Numbered from the stretch's first letter, positions 1-6,435 are shown. The stretch is 6,613 nt of DNA from Brevundimonas sp. UBA986 (GCA_002292165.1 DBBK01000246.1:1641-8253), one strand, 5' to 3'. Notes: generated from the letters alone by a model not told the origin. Translations and numbers: made by a program.

Positions 1-1476
1 ATGTCCGAGTTCTCGGGCGGCTGGCGGATGCGCGTGGCGCTCGCCGCGGCCCTGTTCGCCGAGCCGGACATGCTGCTGCTCGACGAACCGACCAACTACC
101 TCGACCTCGAAGGCGCCCTTTGGCTCGAGGCGCGGCTGAAGAAGTATCCGCACACGGCCCTGATCATCTCCCACGACCGCGAGATGCTGAACGAGGTCTG
201 CACCCACATCCTGCACCTCGCGAACCACAACCTGACCCTCTACACGGGCAACTACGACCAGTTCGAAAAGGCCCGCGCCGAGAAGGCCCGTCTGCAGCTG
301 TCGGCCAAGGCCAAGCAGGACGCCGAGCGCGCCCACCTCCAGGCCTTCGTCGACCGCTTCAAGGCCAAGGCGTCCAAGGCCGCCCAGGCCCAGTCGCGCA
401 TGAAGCGGCTGGAGAAGATGCAGCCGGTGGCGACCACCATCGAGGAGCGGGTCGCCCCCTTCACCCTGCCGTCGCCGCCGCGCCCGCTGGCGCCGCCGCT
501 GATCCGGCTGGAGCGCGCCAATGTCGGCTATGAGGCCGGCAAGTCGATCCTGAAGAACCTCAACCTCCGCATGGACCTGGACGACCGGATCGGCCTGCTG
601 GGCGTCAACGGCGCCGGCAAGTCGACCTTCGCCAAGATGATCGCGGGCGCCCTGAACGTCTCGGACGGCGAACTGCACCGCGACAAGAAGATGAAGGTCG
701 GCTGGTTCCACCAGCACCAGATCGAGGCCATGGACCCGACCGACACCCCCTTGGAGATCATCCGGCGGGCCATGCCGGACGGTTCGGAAAGCGCCCGTCG
801 CTCGAAGTTGGCCCAGTTCGGTCTCGGCTATGAGAAGCAGGAGACCACCGTCGACAGCCTGTCGGGCGGCGAGCGCGCCCGCCTGCTGCTCAACATGGTG
901 GCCATGGACGCGCCCCACGTCCTGATCCTCGACGAACCGACCAACCACCTGGACATCGACAGCCGCCGCGCCCTGCTGGACGCCCTGAACGACTACAACG
1001 GCGCCGTCATCCTGATCACCCACGACCGGTCGCTGATGGAGATGGTCGCGGACCGCCTGTGGCTGGCCGCCGACGGCACGGTGAAGCCCTTCGAAGGCGA
1101 CATGGACGAGTATGCGAAATTCGTCCTCGACCGCGCCAAGGCCGCCATCGCAAAGCCCAGCCAGATCAAGAAGGAAGAGGCGGCTCCTGCCTCCACGGCT
1201 CAGGTTGGCAATGCAAACGCCAGCGGCAAGAGAAACAACAAGAAATCAGGCCCTTCCCCCTCGACCCTGCGCCACGCTGTGAAGAAGGCCGAAGAGCGGA
1301 TGACCCAGCTGACGGCCGAGATCGCTCGCATCGACGACGACATGGCCAACGCCTCGGTCAACAATCCCAAGGCGCTGGAAGGCCTGTCCCGCGCCCGCGC
1401 CAGGACCCAGACCGACCTCGACGCCGCCGAAGCCGCCTGGGTCGCGGCCGAGGAAGCCCTGGCTGAAGTGAGCTGA
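1..1476 (+). CDS. ABC-F family ATPase, YheS-like (5' end missing)
   Basis: ABC-F proteins are soluble twin-ATPase factors that bind the ribosome, not membrane transporters. The visible 491 residues begin inside the first nucleotide-binding domain: signature FSGGW (4-8), Walker B ending D28-E29, and the switch histidine H58. The first Walker A is absent, so the gene starts upstream of the window and the ATG at position 1 is an internal methionine. A charged interdomain linker follows (about 80-145, with DRFKAKASKAAQAQSRMKRL), matching the ribosome-facing P-site motif as I recall it from E. coli YheS. The second domain is complete: Walker A GVNGAGKST (201-209), signature LSGGE (287-291), Walker B D311-E312, H341. 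A low-complexity Ala/Lys/Asn stretch (about 380-420) leads to a C-terminal coiled coil (about 422-491). Both catalytic glutamates are present, so an active ATPase is expected. Resemblance is closest to YheS, less to Uup or EttA; the exact cellular role is not known. Confidence 0.95.
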   Translation: MSEFSGGWRMRVALAAALFAEPDMLLLDEPTNYLDLEGALWLEARLKKYPHTALIISHDREMLNEVCTHILHLANHNLTLYTGNYDQFEKARAEKARLQLSAKAKQDAERAHLQAFVDRFKAKASKAAQAQSRMKRLEKMQPVATTIEERVAPFTLPSPPRPLAPPLIRLERANVGYEAGKSILKNLNLRMDLDDRIGLLGVNGAGKSTFAKMIAGALNVSDGELHRDKKMKVGWFHQHQIEAMDPTDTPLEIIRRAMPDGSESARRSKLAQFGLGYEKQETTVDSLSGGERARLLLNMVAMDAPHVLILDEPTNHLDIDSRRALLDALNDYNGAVILITHDRSLMEMVADRLWLAADGTVKPFEGDMDEYAKFVLDRAKAAIAKPSQIKKEEAAPASTAQVGNANASGKRNNKKSGPSPSTLRHAVKKAEERMTQLTAEIARIDDDMANASVNNPKALEGLSRARARTQTDLDAAEAAWVAAEEALAEVS

Positions 1477-1477
1477 C

Positions 1478-1738
1478 ATGAAACTCGCCGAACCCATCGA
1501 ATTCTCAAAGGAAGAGATGCGCGAAATGGTCCGGCGGGTGCAGGGATATTTCGATACGGAGCTGGATCAGGAGTTGGGCGCCCTGCCCGCCGAGATGCTG
1601 ATCGCCTTCTTCGGCCGCGAGGTCGGAAGCTTCTTCTACAACCGCGGTCTCCGCGACGCCCAGGCGGTGTTCACGGCGAAAGCCGAGGACGTCGCCGACC
1701 AGATCTACGGTCTGGAGCAGAAGACCGGCGCGCGTTAG
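1478..1738 (+). CDS. DUF2164-like small conserved protein
   Basis: An 86-residue acidic, probably cytoplasmic protein with no signal peptide or membrane segment. The pattern fits the DUF2164 family: an N-terminal FSKEEM segment (9-14), a helix ending in YFDTELDQELG (24-34), the core AEMLIAFF (38-45), and FYNRGLRDA (53-61), where the family typically has a tyrosine-asparagine pair followed by a short helix and a C-terminal acidic helix ending in a Leu-Glu pair (here Y77-G-L-E-Q). No biochemical function is established for this family to my knowledge. The ATG lies one base after the stop of the ABC-F gene and there is no strong Shine-Dalgarno sequence (only a GAAGTGAG-like run overlapping the upstream gene end). 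It is therefore almost certainly cotranscribed and probably translationally coupled with the ABC-F gene. Confidence 0.85.
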   Translation: MKLAEPIEFSKEEMREMVRRVQGYFDTELDQELGALPAEMLIAFFGREVGSFFYNRGLRDAQAVFTAKAEDVADQIYGLEQKTGAR

Positions 1739-1761
1739 AGGCCTCGGCACAGCTTCGCCAT

Positions 1762-1776
1762 TGCAAATCGTTCGCA
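1762..1776. promoter_or_regulatory. Putative Fur-type operator (7-1-7 inverted repeat)
   Basis: TGCAAAT-C-GTTCGCA is an imperfect 7-1-7 palindrome; the right half reads TGCGAAC in reverse complement and matches the left half at five of seven positions. Against the classic Fur core TGATAAT-N-ATTATCA it agrees at 10 of 14 specified positions, and TGCRAAT-type half-sites are the form I recall for iron boxes in GC-rich proteobacteria. It sits 36 bases before the ATG of the DUF4198 gene, where a repressor would cover the promoter, in the AT-richest part of the gap. The upstream neighbour ends toward this site, so only the gene to the right can be its target. No convincing -35/-10 pair was identified. 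Related regulators (Mur, Zur, Irr) are possible alternatives. Confidence 0.42.
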
Positions 1777-1812
1777 TCTAAGGCAATCCCCTCTCCGAAC
1801 CGGAGACAGCCC

Positions 1813-2610
1813 ATGCGGACCCTGCGCAACGCCGCCTTTACGAGCTTCCTGATGGCCCTGACGGCCGGCCAGGCCCTCGCCCACGTCCCCTATGTGCGGC
1901 CCAACGTCATGGACGCCACCGGACGCGACCACGTCACCGTCGAGGCCAGCTTCACCGAGGACGTCTTCGCCGCCGAGGTCGTGATGCGCTCCGACGCCTG
2001 GCACGTCGTGGGGCCCAACGGCGACACCCCGATCACCGCCGTCACCTATCTGCGCGACCTCGCCGTATTCGAGGCGGCGACGCCGGTCGACGGGACCTAC
2101 CGCATCTCCTCGGGTCCGCGCACCGGCCGCATGGGCCAGATGTACAGGGCCGCCGACGGCAGCTGGAAGATGGTTGGCGAGGAGGATGGTCCCGCCCCCG
2201 CCGGCGCCGAGATCGTGCCGGTCCAGAGCATCACCACCGCCGACGTTTACGTCACGAAAGGCGAGCCCACAGCTCAAGCTCTGGAGCCCTCGGGCCACGG
2301 CCTGGAGGTCGTTCCCCTGATCCAGCCGACCGACATCATCGCGGGCGAGGATCAGACGCTGCAGATCCTGTTCGACGGCAAGCCCCTGGCGAACACCCCC
2401 CTGGTCGTCTACCGCGAGGCTGGCCTCTACGACGGCAAGAAGATCGAGGCCGAGTTGACCAGCGATACGGAAGGCAAGGTCACGGTCCGCGTCGGCGACC
2501 CGGGCGCCTATATGACCCTGGTCCGCTACCGCGCCGAGGCCCCCGCCGGATCCGGCGTCCGCTTCCGCAGCTACAGCCACAGCCTGACCTTCGCCGCCCA
2601 GGGTGGATGA
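1813..2610 (+). CDS. DUF4198 / NikM-like periplasmic protein
   Basis: A 265-residue exported protein. A Sec signal peptide (basic RTLR, hydrophobic 7-19, ALA at 21-23) predicts cleavage before H24, so the mature chain would begin HVPYVRP. DUF4198 proteins (related to NikM nickel-uptake components) typically start the mature chain at or near a histidine. The C-terminal half carries the family pattern: GLEVVPL (163-169), IAGEDQTLQILFDGKPLANTP (176-196), then a Thr-Ser-Asp turn with EGKVTVRV (220-227) and PGAY (230-233), ending in a beta strand with SHSL (255-258). Other histidines are H40, H64, H162 and H256. It is probably an all-beta periplasmic protein with two immunoglobulin-like modules, possibly binding a metal or acting beside a TonB-dependent receptor; the function is not proven. 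GGAG seven bases before the ATG supports the start. A Fur-like site precedes it. Confidence 0.85.
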   Translation: MRTLRNAAFTSFLMALTAGQALAHVPYVRPNVMDATGRDHVTVEASFTEDVFAAEVVMRSDAWHVVGPNGDTPITAVTYLRDLAVFEAATPVDGTYRISSGPRTGRMGQMYRAADGSWKMVGEEDGPAPAGAEIVPVQSITTADVYVTKGEPTAQALEPSGHGLEVVPLIQPTDIIAGEDQTLQILFDGKPLANTPLVVYREAGLYDGKKIEAELTSDTEGKVTVRVGDPGAYMTLVRYRAEAPAGSGVRFRSYSHSLTFAAQGG

Positions 2611-2685
2611 TGGAGGGCTGAGCGCGTTCTCGCCTGATTAAGAGAATCGCCGAACGCTGACCTCCCAACTTCAAGGAGAGGCGTC

Positions 2686-3102
2686 ATGGCGTTCCGGATC
2701 ATCCCCCTCGCGGCCGTTCTCGCCGCCCTTCCCGCGCTCGCTTTCGCCGCCGAGCCATCGGAGCGCTACGCCCTGAACCTGTCGGTCGTGCGCGACGGCG
2801 TCGAGGTGGTCGCCGCCCGCACCCTGATCGTCGAGGACGGCACGGCCGAGATCTCGATCACCGACGGCGACCAGCGCTATGAGGTCAACGCCGAGCTCAG
2901 CCCGGTCCAGGGCGACGGGGACGACACGGTCCTGGCCCTCTACGCCAGCATCAGCCACGCCGACGACCAGCCTCAGGAGCCGCGTCTGCTGATCAAACGC
3001 GGCGGCACGGCCCGGTTCGAGACCGGCCGCGAGGACGCCGCGGGGGCCATGACCGATGGCCTGAAGCTGACCCTGACGCCGGTGCCCGACGCGGCGCACT
3101 GA
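2686..3102 (+). CDS. Unrecognised secreted small protein
   Basis: I do not recognise a family. The 138-residue product has a clear Sec signal peptide: R4, hydrophobic 5-20, and cleavage after FAA (20-22) or one residue earlier. The mature part (about 116 residues) is acidic, has no cysteine, and alternates hydrophobic and polar residues (YALNLSVVRDG 28-38, TAEISITDG 53-61, RYEVNAEL 64-71, DTVLALYASI 79-88), suggesting a small beta-sandwich. LLIKRGGTARFETG (100-113) resembles the repeating lead-strand/turn pattern of periplasmic beta domains, but I would not name one. The start is well supported: AAGGAG lies seven bases before the ATG. It sits 75 bases after the DUF4198 gene and 84 bases before the peptidase gene, both also exported. 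Codon use matches its neighbours, so it looks native. Confidence 0.8.
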   Translation: MAFRIIPLAAVLAALPALAFAAEPSERYALNLSVVRDGVEVVAARTLIVEDGTAEISITDGDQRYEVNAELSPVQGDGDDTVLALYASISHADDQPQEPRLLIKRGGTARFETGREDAAGAMTDGLKLTLTPVPDAAH

Positions 3103-3135
3103 CGCGCCAGCCGGACGGGTAGCTTGACGGGACGG

Positions 3136-3171
3136 CGGGGGCGGTCGAGGGTTCGCCTCCCCCGGCTGTTT
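3136..3171 (+). terminator. GC-rich hairpin, possible terminator or attenuator
   Basis: The arms CGGGGG (3136-3141) and CCCCCG (3159-3164) form six perfect pairs, with a C/T mismatch and then two more GC pairs inside, and a loop of about 11 bases. It is followed by GGCTGTTT, only a short T-run. It lies between the stop of the 138-aa gene and the ATG of the peptidase gene, where it could end transcription of the upstream pair or fold in the peptidase leader. The weak T-tract makes an efficient intrinsic terminator doubtful. Confidence 0.35.
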
Positions 3172-3186
3172 CGAGAATCCCTGCCT

Positions 3187-5163
3187 ATGTCGCGTCTGCT
3201 CCTGTCCGCCTGCGCCGCCGCTCTCGCCTTCGCCGCCTCGGCCCACGCCCAGGAGTTCCCGCAGACCGGGACCCCCATCATCGCCGACGCCGCCCAGGCG
3301 CCGCTGGCCCTGCCCCGCGCCCAGCCGGCCATCCCGGCCCCGGTCGATACGCCCTACCCCGGCGTGATCCGCTACAAGGCCGACGTCACCGATCTGGAGC
3401 GAAAGATCGTCACCGTGACGGAGACCATTCCCGTCACGGCCGGGGCCCTGACCCTGCTCTATCCCGAATATCTGCCGGGCAACCACGCCGCGACCGGCCC
3501 GATCCAGCTGATCTCGGGCGTCACCGTCACGGGTGGCGGCAAGCGGATTGAGTGGCTGCGTGACACCCTCCAGCCCTACGCCTTCCACCTCGACATCCCC
3601 GAGGGCGTGACCGAGATCGAGGTCAGCTTCCAGTGGCTGACCCAGCCGGACAACGCCAACTGGCGCGTGACCATGACGCCCTCGATCGTCAACATGCAGT
3701 GGGAGAAGGCCCTGCTCTATCCGGCGGGCCACTATTCGCGCCGGATCACCTTCGCCCCCTCGATCCAGCTGCCCGCCGGCTGGGGCTACGGCACGGCGCT
3801 GGAGACCGAGAGCTTCGAGAACGGCCTGGCGACCTTCAAGCCCACCGACCTCTACACCCTGGTCGACAGCCCCATGTATGCCGGCGCCAACCATCGCCGC
3901 GTCGACATCGATCCGACCGGCGAGGCCGTGCACATGGAGATCGTCGCCGACAAGGCCGCCAACCTCGCCATCACGGACGAACAGATCGGCCTCTACCAGA
4001 ACATGGTCACCCAGGCCGACCGCCTGTTCGGCGCGCGCCACTTCGACCACTACGACGTCCTGATGGCCCTGTCGGACCAGTTGGGCGGCATCGGGCTGGA
4101 GCACCACCGCTCGTCCGAGAACACCGGCAATCCCGGCTTCTTCACCGAATGGGACAAGAACGCCGGTGGCCGCGCCACCATCCCGCACGAGTTCACCCAC
4201 TCCTGGAACGGCAAGTTCATGCGGCCGGCGGACGAGCTGACCGCCAACTACAACGTCCCGACGCAGAACACCCTGCTGTGGGTCTATGAGGGTCAGACCG
4301 AGTACTGGGGCCACGTCCTGGCCGCCCGCTCGGGCATCCACACCATCGAGGAAGAGAAGATCCTGCTGGCCGGGGTCGCCGCCTTCTACGAGAACCAGCC
4401 CGGTCGCGAGTGGCGCGCGCTGCAGGACACCGACAACCACAACCTTCTGGGCTATCGCGTGCCCGGCCTGTGGACCTCATGGATGCGCGGCACCGGCGAC
4501 TACTACCGCGAAAGCCAGCTGATGTGGCTGGACGCCGACACCCTGATCCGCGAAGGCACCAACAACAGGAAGTCACTCGACGACTTCGCAAAGGCCTTCT
4601 TCGGCGTCGAGGACGGCCGCTACACCCCGCGCGGCTATACTTTCGAGGAGGTCGTGGCGGCCCTGAACGGCGTCTACCCGCACGACTGGGCGACCTTCCT
4701 GCGCGGCCGTCTGGACGCGGTCGGACCCGACGCCAGGGCGCCGACCGACGGCATCACCCGCGCCGGCTATTTCCTGACCTACACCGACACGCTGACGGCG
4801 CTGGAGAAGAAGGTCATGTCCGGCTGGGCGACCGACTTCCAGTATTCGCTCGGCTTCACCCTGTCGGGGCCGACCAACCGCCTGTCCAACATCCGCTGGG
4901 GCAGCCCGGCCTTCAACGCGCCTCTGGGGGCGGGCTGGGACCTGATCGCGGTCAATGAGGTGGCGGCGACGCCCGAGGTGCTGCGCGACGCCGTCACGGC
5001 GGCCAAGACCTCCACCGACCCCATCGTCCTGCTGCTCAAGAACGGCACGCGCTACCGGACCGTCAGCTTCGACTACCACGAGGGCCTGCGCTACCCGCGT
5101 CTGGCCCGCAACGAGGGCACGCCCGACCGTCTGGCCGACATCTGGGCGGCGCGCAGGCGCTAG
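3187..5163 (+). CDS. M61 family metallopeptidase with C-terminal PDZ domain
   Basis: A 658-residue exported zinc aminopeptidase-type enzyme; characterised M61 members remove N-terminal glycine or alanine from peptides. The signal peptide runs to AHA (19-21), with Gln22 as first mature residue. The N-terminal M61 beta domain covers about 50-220 (LLYPEYLPGNHAATGP). The catalytic domain shows the family signature GGIGLEHHRSS (300-310), the zinc motif HEFTH (334-338: ligands H334 and H338, catalytic E335) followed by SWNGKFMRP, and the third ligand E368 in WVYEGQTEYW. A PDZ domain covers about 545-628, and the protein ends in GLRYPRL and GTPD, a usual M61 tail. All catalytic residues are present and length is normal. 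ATG 3187 is chosen because it begins the signal peptide; the in-frame TTG at 3124 would add an arginine-rich run before it. Its ribosome site is weak (GAGA, ten bases upstream). It likely degrades peptides in the periplasm and is operonic with the next gene. Confidence 0.93.
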   Translation: MSRLLLSACAAALAFAASAHAQEFPQTGTPIIADAAQAPLALPRAQPAIPAPVDTPYPGVIRYKADVTDLERKIVTVTETIPVTAGALTLLYPEYLPGNHAATGPIQLISGVTVTGGGKRIEWLRDTLQPYAFHLDIPEGVTEIEVSFQWLTQPDNANWRVTMTPSIVNMQWEKALLYPAGHYSRRITFAPSIQLPAGWGYGTALETESFENGLATFKPTDLYTLVDSPMYAGANHRRVDIDPTGEAVHMEIVADKAANLAITDEQIGLYQNMVTQADRLFGARHFDHYDVLMALSDQLGGIGLEHHRSSENTGNPGFFTEWDKNAGGRATIPHEFTHSWNGKFMRPADELTANYNVPTQNTLLWVYEGQTEYWGHVLAARSGIHTIEEEKILLAGVAAFYENQPGREWRALQDTDNHNLLGYRVPGLWTSWMRGTGDYYRESQLMWLDADTLIREGTNNRKSLDDFAKAFFGVEDGRYTPRGYTFEEVVAALNGVYPHDWATFLRGRLDAVGPDARAPTDGITRAGYFLTYTDTLTALEKKVMSGWATDFQYSLGFTLSGPTNRLSNIRWGSPAFNAPLGAGWDLIAVNEVAATPEVLRDAVTAAKTSTDPIVLLLKNGTRYRTVSFDYHEGLRYPRLARNEGTPDRLADIWAARRR

Positions 5164-5175
5164 GGACCCGCTGTG

Positions 5176-5874
5176 ATGATCCTCGCCGCCTTTCTGGCCG
5201 CCTTCATCGCGGCGCCGGGCCAGGACGCCGCTCCGGACCACGCCCCTCAGTGGGCCTCCGCGCCGCGTGTGGAGTTCCCCCAGGCCGCAGTCGGCCATGC
5301 GGACCAAGGCAGGGTTTCTCTGGCCTGCGTCGTCGAAACGGACGGAAACACCCGCGATTGCACCGTCGAAAGCGAGGAACCGGCCGGCGTCGGGTTCGGG
5401 CAGGCCGCGCTGGACGCCGCTCCCGGCTTTCGCTTCACACCCGCCAGCCGCAACGGGTCGGTCGTCGTGGAGACGATCCGCTTCAACCTGTCCTTCAGGA
5501 CCGAGGCGCCGTCATCGACGTCCGGGGCGAACCGGGCCCCGGATCAGTTGCAGCAGGTGTTCAGCCTGATCGACCGGCTGGGCTTCACCTCCGGCGAGTG
5601 CGCTCCGCACCTCGAGCCACAGCGTCGCGATGAGCTTCGCGCCGGGCTCATCGCCCTCTCTGGCGGACAGACCCTGCCCGTGCTCGATCAGGTCCTGTTC
5701 GGAGGCTTCGGGCGAGGTCTGGCCTCGGTCCAGGGCCAGGCCCCGGATCAGACGCCGAACGCCGACTTCTGCGCCTCGGCTTTGGCCTCCGCCCAACGCG
5801 CGGTGGACGCGGATTCGGAAACCATCGACCGGATCAGGGCCAGCTTCCCTTCTGCGGCGGAGCGTACACCCTGA
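5176..5874 (+). CDS. Secreted TonB C-terminal-domain protein with unrecognised tail
   Basis: A 232-residue product. Residues 1-13 form a short hydrophobic segment without Lys or Arg, probably a weak signal peptide or anchor. Residues about 28-108 match the TonB C-terminal domain: EFPQAA (33-38), GRVSLACVVETDG (45-57), C62, GFGQAAL (73-79), a FRFTPA core (85-90), and a closing strand IRFNLSF. C51 and C62 probably pair, as is common in this subgroup. The proline-rich periplasm-spanning linker of true TonB is missing, so direct energy transduction is doubtful. Residues about 120-232 form a helical tail with C142 and C199 that I do not recognise. The gene follows the M61 stop closely; GGGA overlapping that stop serves as ribosome site. 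A GTG at 5173 is an equally possible start, adding one residue. Cotranscription with the peptidase is nearly certain. It converges with the minus-strand lipoprotein gene. Confidence 0.85.
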   Translation: MILAAFLAAFIAAPGQDAAPDHAPQWASAPRVEFPQAAVGHADQGRVSLACVVETDGNTRDCTVESEEPAGVGFGQAALDAAPGFRFTPASRNGSVVVETIRFNLSFRTEAPSSTSGANRAPDQLQQVFSLIDRLGFTSGECAPHLEPQRRDELRAGLIALSGGQTLPVLDQVLFGGFGRGLASVQGQAPDQTPNADFCASALASAQRAVDADSETIDRIRASFPSAAERTP

Positions 5875-5905
5875 CGCCACCCTGACGGGCCGCCGCCCGG
5901 CCGGA

Positions 5906-6301
5906 TCAGCTCGTACCGAGGTCCCAGCAGACCTGCGGCTTGGAACGGGTCTGGAGCTCGGCGACCCTGGCGGCGCATTGCTTCGTCGCCTCCTCGACCG
6001 GCAGGCTCTGCAGGTTCCAGCGCAGGTCACGCAGCTCCGTGCGCAGGGCCGCGTGGTCGGCCGTATGGCCCTGCCGCTCCTCGCAGGTCAGCATGTCCAT
6101 CTTCAGACTGGCCAGCTGCGAGCAGGCCAGAGGCAGGTCGCCGATGATCTGGCGCGCCTTGGCTCCGGTCAGGGGCAGCTCAGGGCTGGGCGGCGACGGC
6201 GGGGCCGGAGGCGCGGGCGGCGCTGCGGGCTTCGGCGCCTCACAGGCGGCCAGGACGAAGACGACCACAAGGGCCGCGCACGATGACGTTCCGAGTTTCA
6301 T
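5906..6301 (-). CDS. Small proline-rich lipoprotein, unknown function
   Basis: A 131-residue predicted lipoprotein. The signal sequence MKLGTSSC then a hydrophobic run ends in the lipobox LAAC, making C20 the lipidated residue; E21 at +2 does not suggest inner-membrane retention, so outer-membrane sorting is expected. Residues 22-40 are almost only Pro, Ala and Ser, a flexible tether. The rest (about 45-131) is mostly helical with four cysteines (C60, C73, C109, C125), compatible with two disulfides in the periplasm. I do not recognise the domain. The start at 6301 is preferred over an upstream in-frame ATG (6364) because it begins the signal peptide and has AGAGGGGG five bases ahead; the longer version would start inside the rplL terminator. 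It lies downstream of rplL on the same strand but behind that terminator, so it needs its own promoter or read-through. Confidence 0.82.
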   Translation of the reverse strand: MKLGTSSCAALVVVFVLAACEAPKPAAPPAPPAPPSPPSPELPLTGAKARQIIGDLPLACSQLASLKMDMLTCEERQGHTADHAALRTELRDLRWNLQSLPVEEATKQCAARVAELQTRSKPQVCWDLGTS

Positions 6302-6306
6302 GATTT

Positions 6307-6314
6307 CCCCCTCT
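6307..6314 (-). promoter_or_regulatory. Ribosome binding site of the lipoprotein gene
   Basis: On the minus strand AGAGGGGG ends five bases before the ATG at 6301. It is the only purine-rich Shine-Dalgarno-like run near a candidate start here and fixes the lipoprotein start. Confidence 0.6.
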
Positions 6315-6356
6315 GCGTGCAGCACACCACGCGCGAGGGTTCGTGTCGAGCGGCCC

Positions 6357-6393
6357 AAAAGCAAACGGGCCCGGCGATCGCTCGCCGGGCCCG
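6357..6393 (-). terminator. Rho-independent terminator of the rplL transcript
   Basis: On the minus strand a perfect 12-bp stem CGGGCCCGGCGA / TCGCCGGGCCCG (plus-strand arms 6366-6377 and 6382-6393) closes a GCGA loop, a GNRA-type tetraloop. It is followed by TTTGCTTTT. Stem strength, loop and T-run together make this a convincing intrinsic terminator, 43 bases past the rplL stop codon. Confidence 0.88.
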
Positions 6394-6406
6394 CTGAAGT
6401 CTGAGC

Positions 6407-6420
6407 CCTCCCGAAGGAGG
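6407..6420 (-). other. UUCG-tetraloop hairpin downstream of rplL
   Basis: On the minus strand CCTCC-TTCG-GGAGG forms a five-pair GC-rich stem with a C(UUCG)G loop, one of the most stable RNA tetraloops. It lies between the rplL stop codon and the main terminator and has no T-run, so it is more likely a 3'-end stabilising or 3'-5' exonuclease-blocking structure than a terminator on its own. Confidence 0.55.
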
Positions 6421-6435
6421 AACCGAGAACCGATC

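Noticed and set aside
1..3. ATG at position 1 as the start of the ABC-F gene
   Set aside because: The reading frame opens directly into the signature motif of the first ATPase domain with no Walker A, so the real start must be upstream of the window.
1735..2580. Minus-strand open frame (281 codons) opposite the DUF4198 gene
   Set aside because: A mirror frame of a well-supported gene with low-complexity Gly/Asp/Val composition and no motif or ribosome site that I can see.
2624..2657. Inverted repeats (GCGTTC/GAACGC and TTCTC/GAGAA) in the gap after the DUF4198 gene
   Set aside because: The pairings are short, separated by long loops and lack a T-run, so neither a terminator nor an operator can be supported.
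3124..3186. TTG at 3124 as an upstream start for the M61 peptidase
   Set aside because: It would put 21 mostly basic residues ahead of a normal signal peptide and run through the intergenic hairpin.
2671..4440. Long minus-strand open frame (589 codons) opposite the 138-aa and M61 genes
   Set aside because: It lies opposite well-supported genes with signal peptides and intact catalytic motifs. Its product is Gly/Val/Arg/Asp-rich with no recognisable motif; long antisense frames of this type are expected in high-GC codon-biased DNA.
4573..5307. Minus-strand open frame opposite the M61 3' end and TonB-domain gene start
   Set aside because: Composition is Arg/Gly/Val-rich without domain features, and it overlaps conserved coding sequence on the other strand.
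5886..5899. CGGGC-CGCC-GCCCG hairpin between the convergent TonB-domain and lipoprotein genes as a shared terminator
   Set aside because: The stem is only five pairs and there is no T-run on either side; such stems are common by chance in DNA of this GC content.
6302..6356. Promoter for the lipoprotein gene (TCGACA, 17 bases, TGTGCT on the minus strand)
   Set aside because: A promoter is expected here because of the terminator behind rplL, but the -10 match is only three of six, too weak to call.
5940..6404. Plus-strand open frame overlapping the lipoprotein gene and rplL terminator
   Set aside because: It is Arg/Ser-rich, runs through a perfect terminator hairpin, and conflicts with a minus-strand gene having a clear lipobox and ribosome site.
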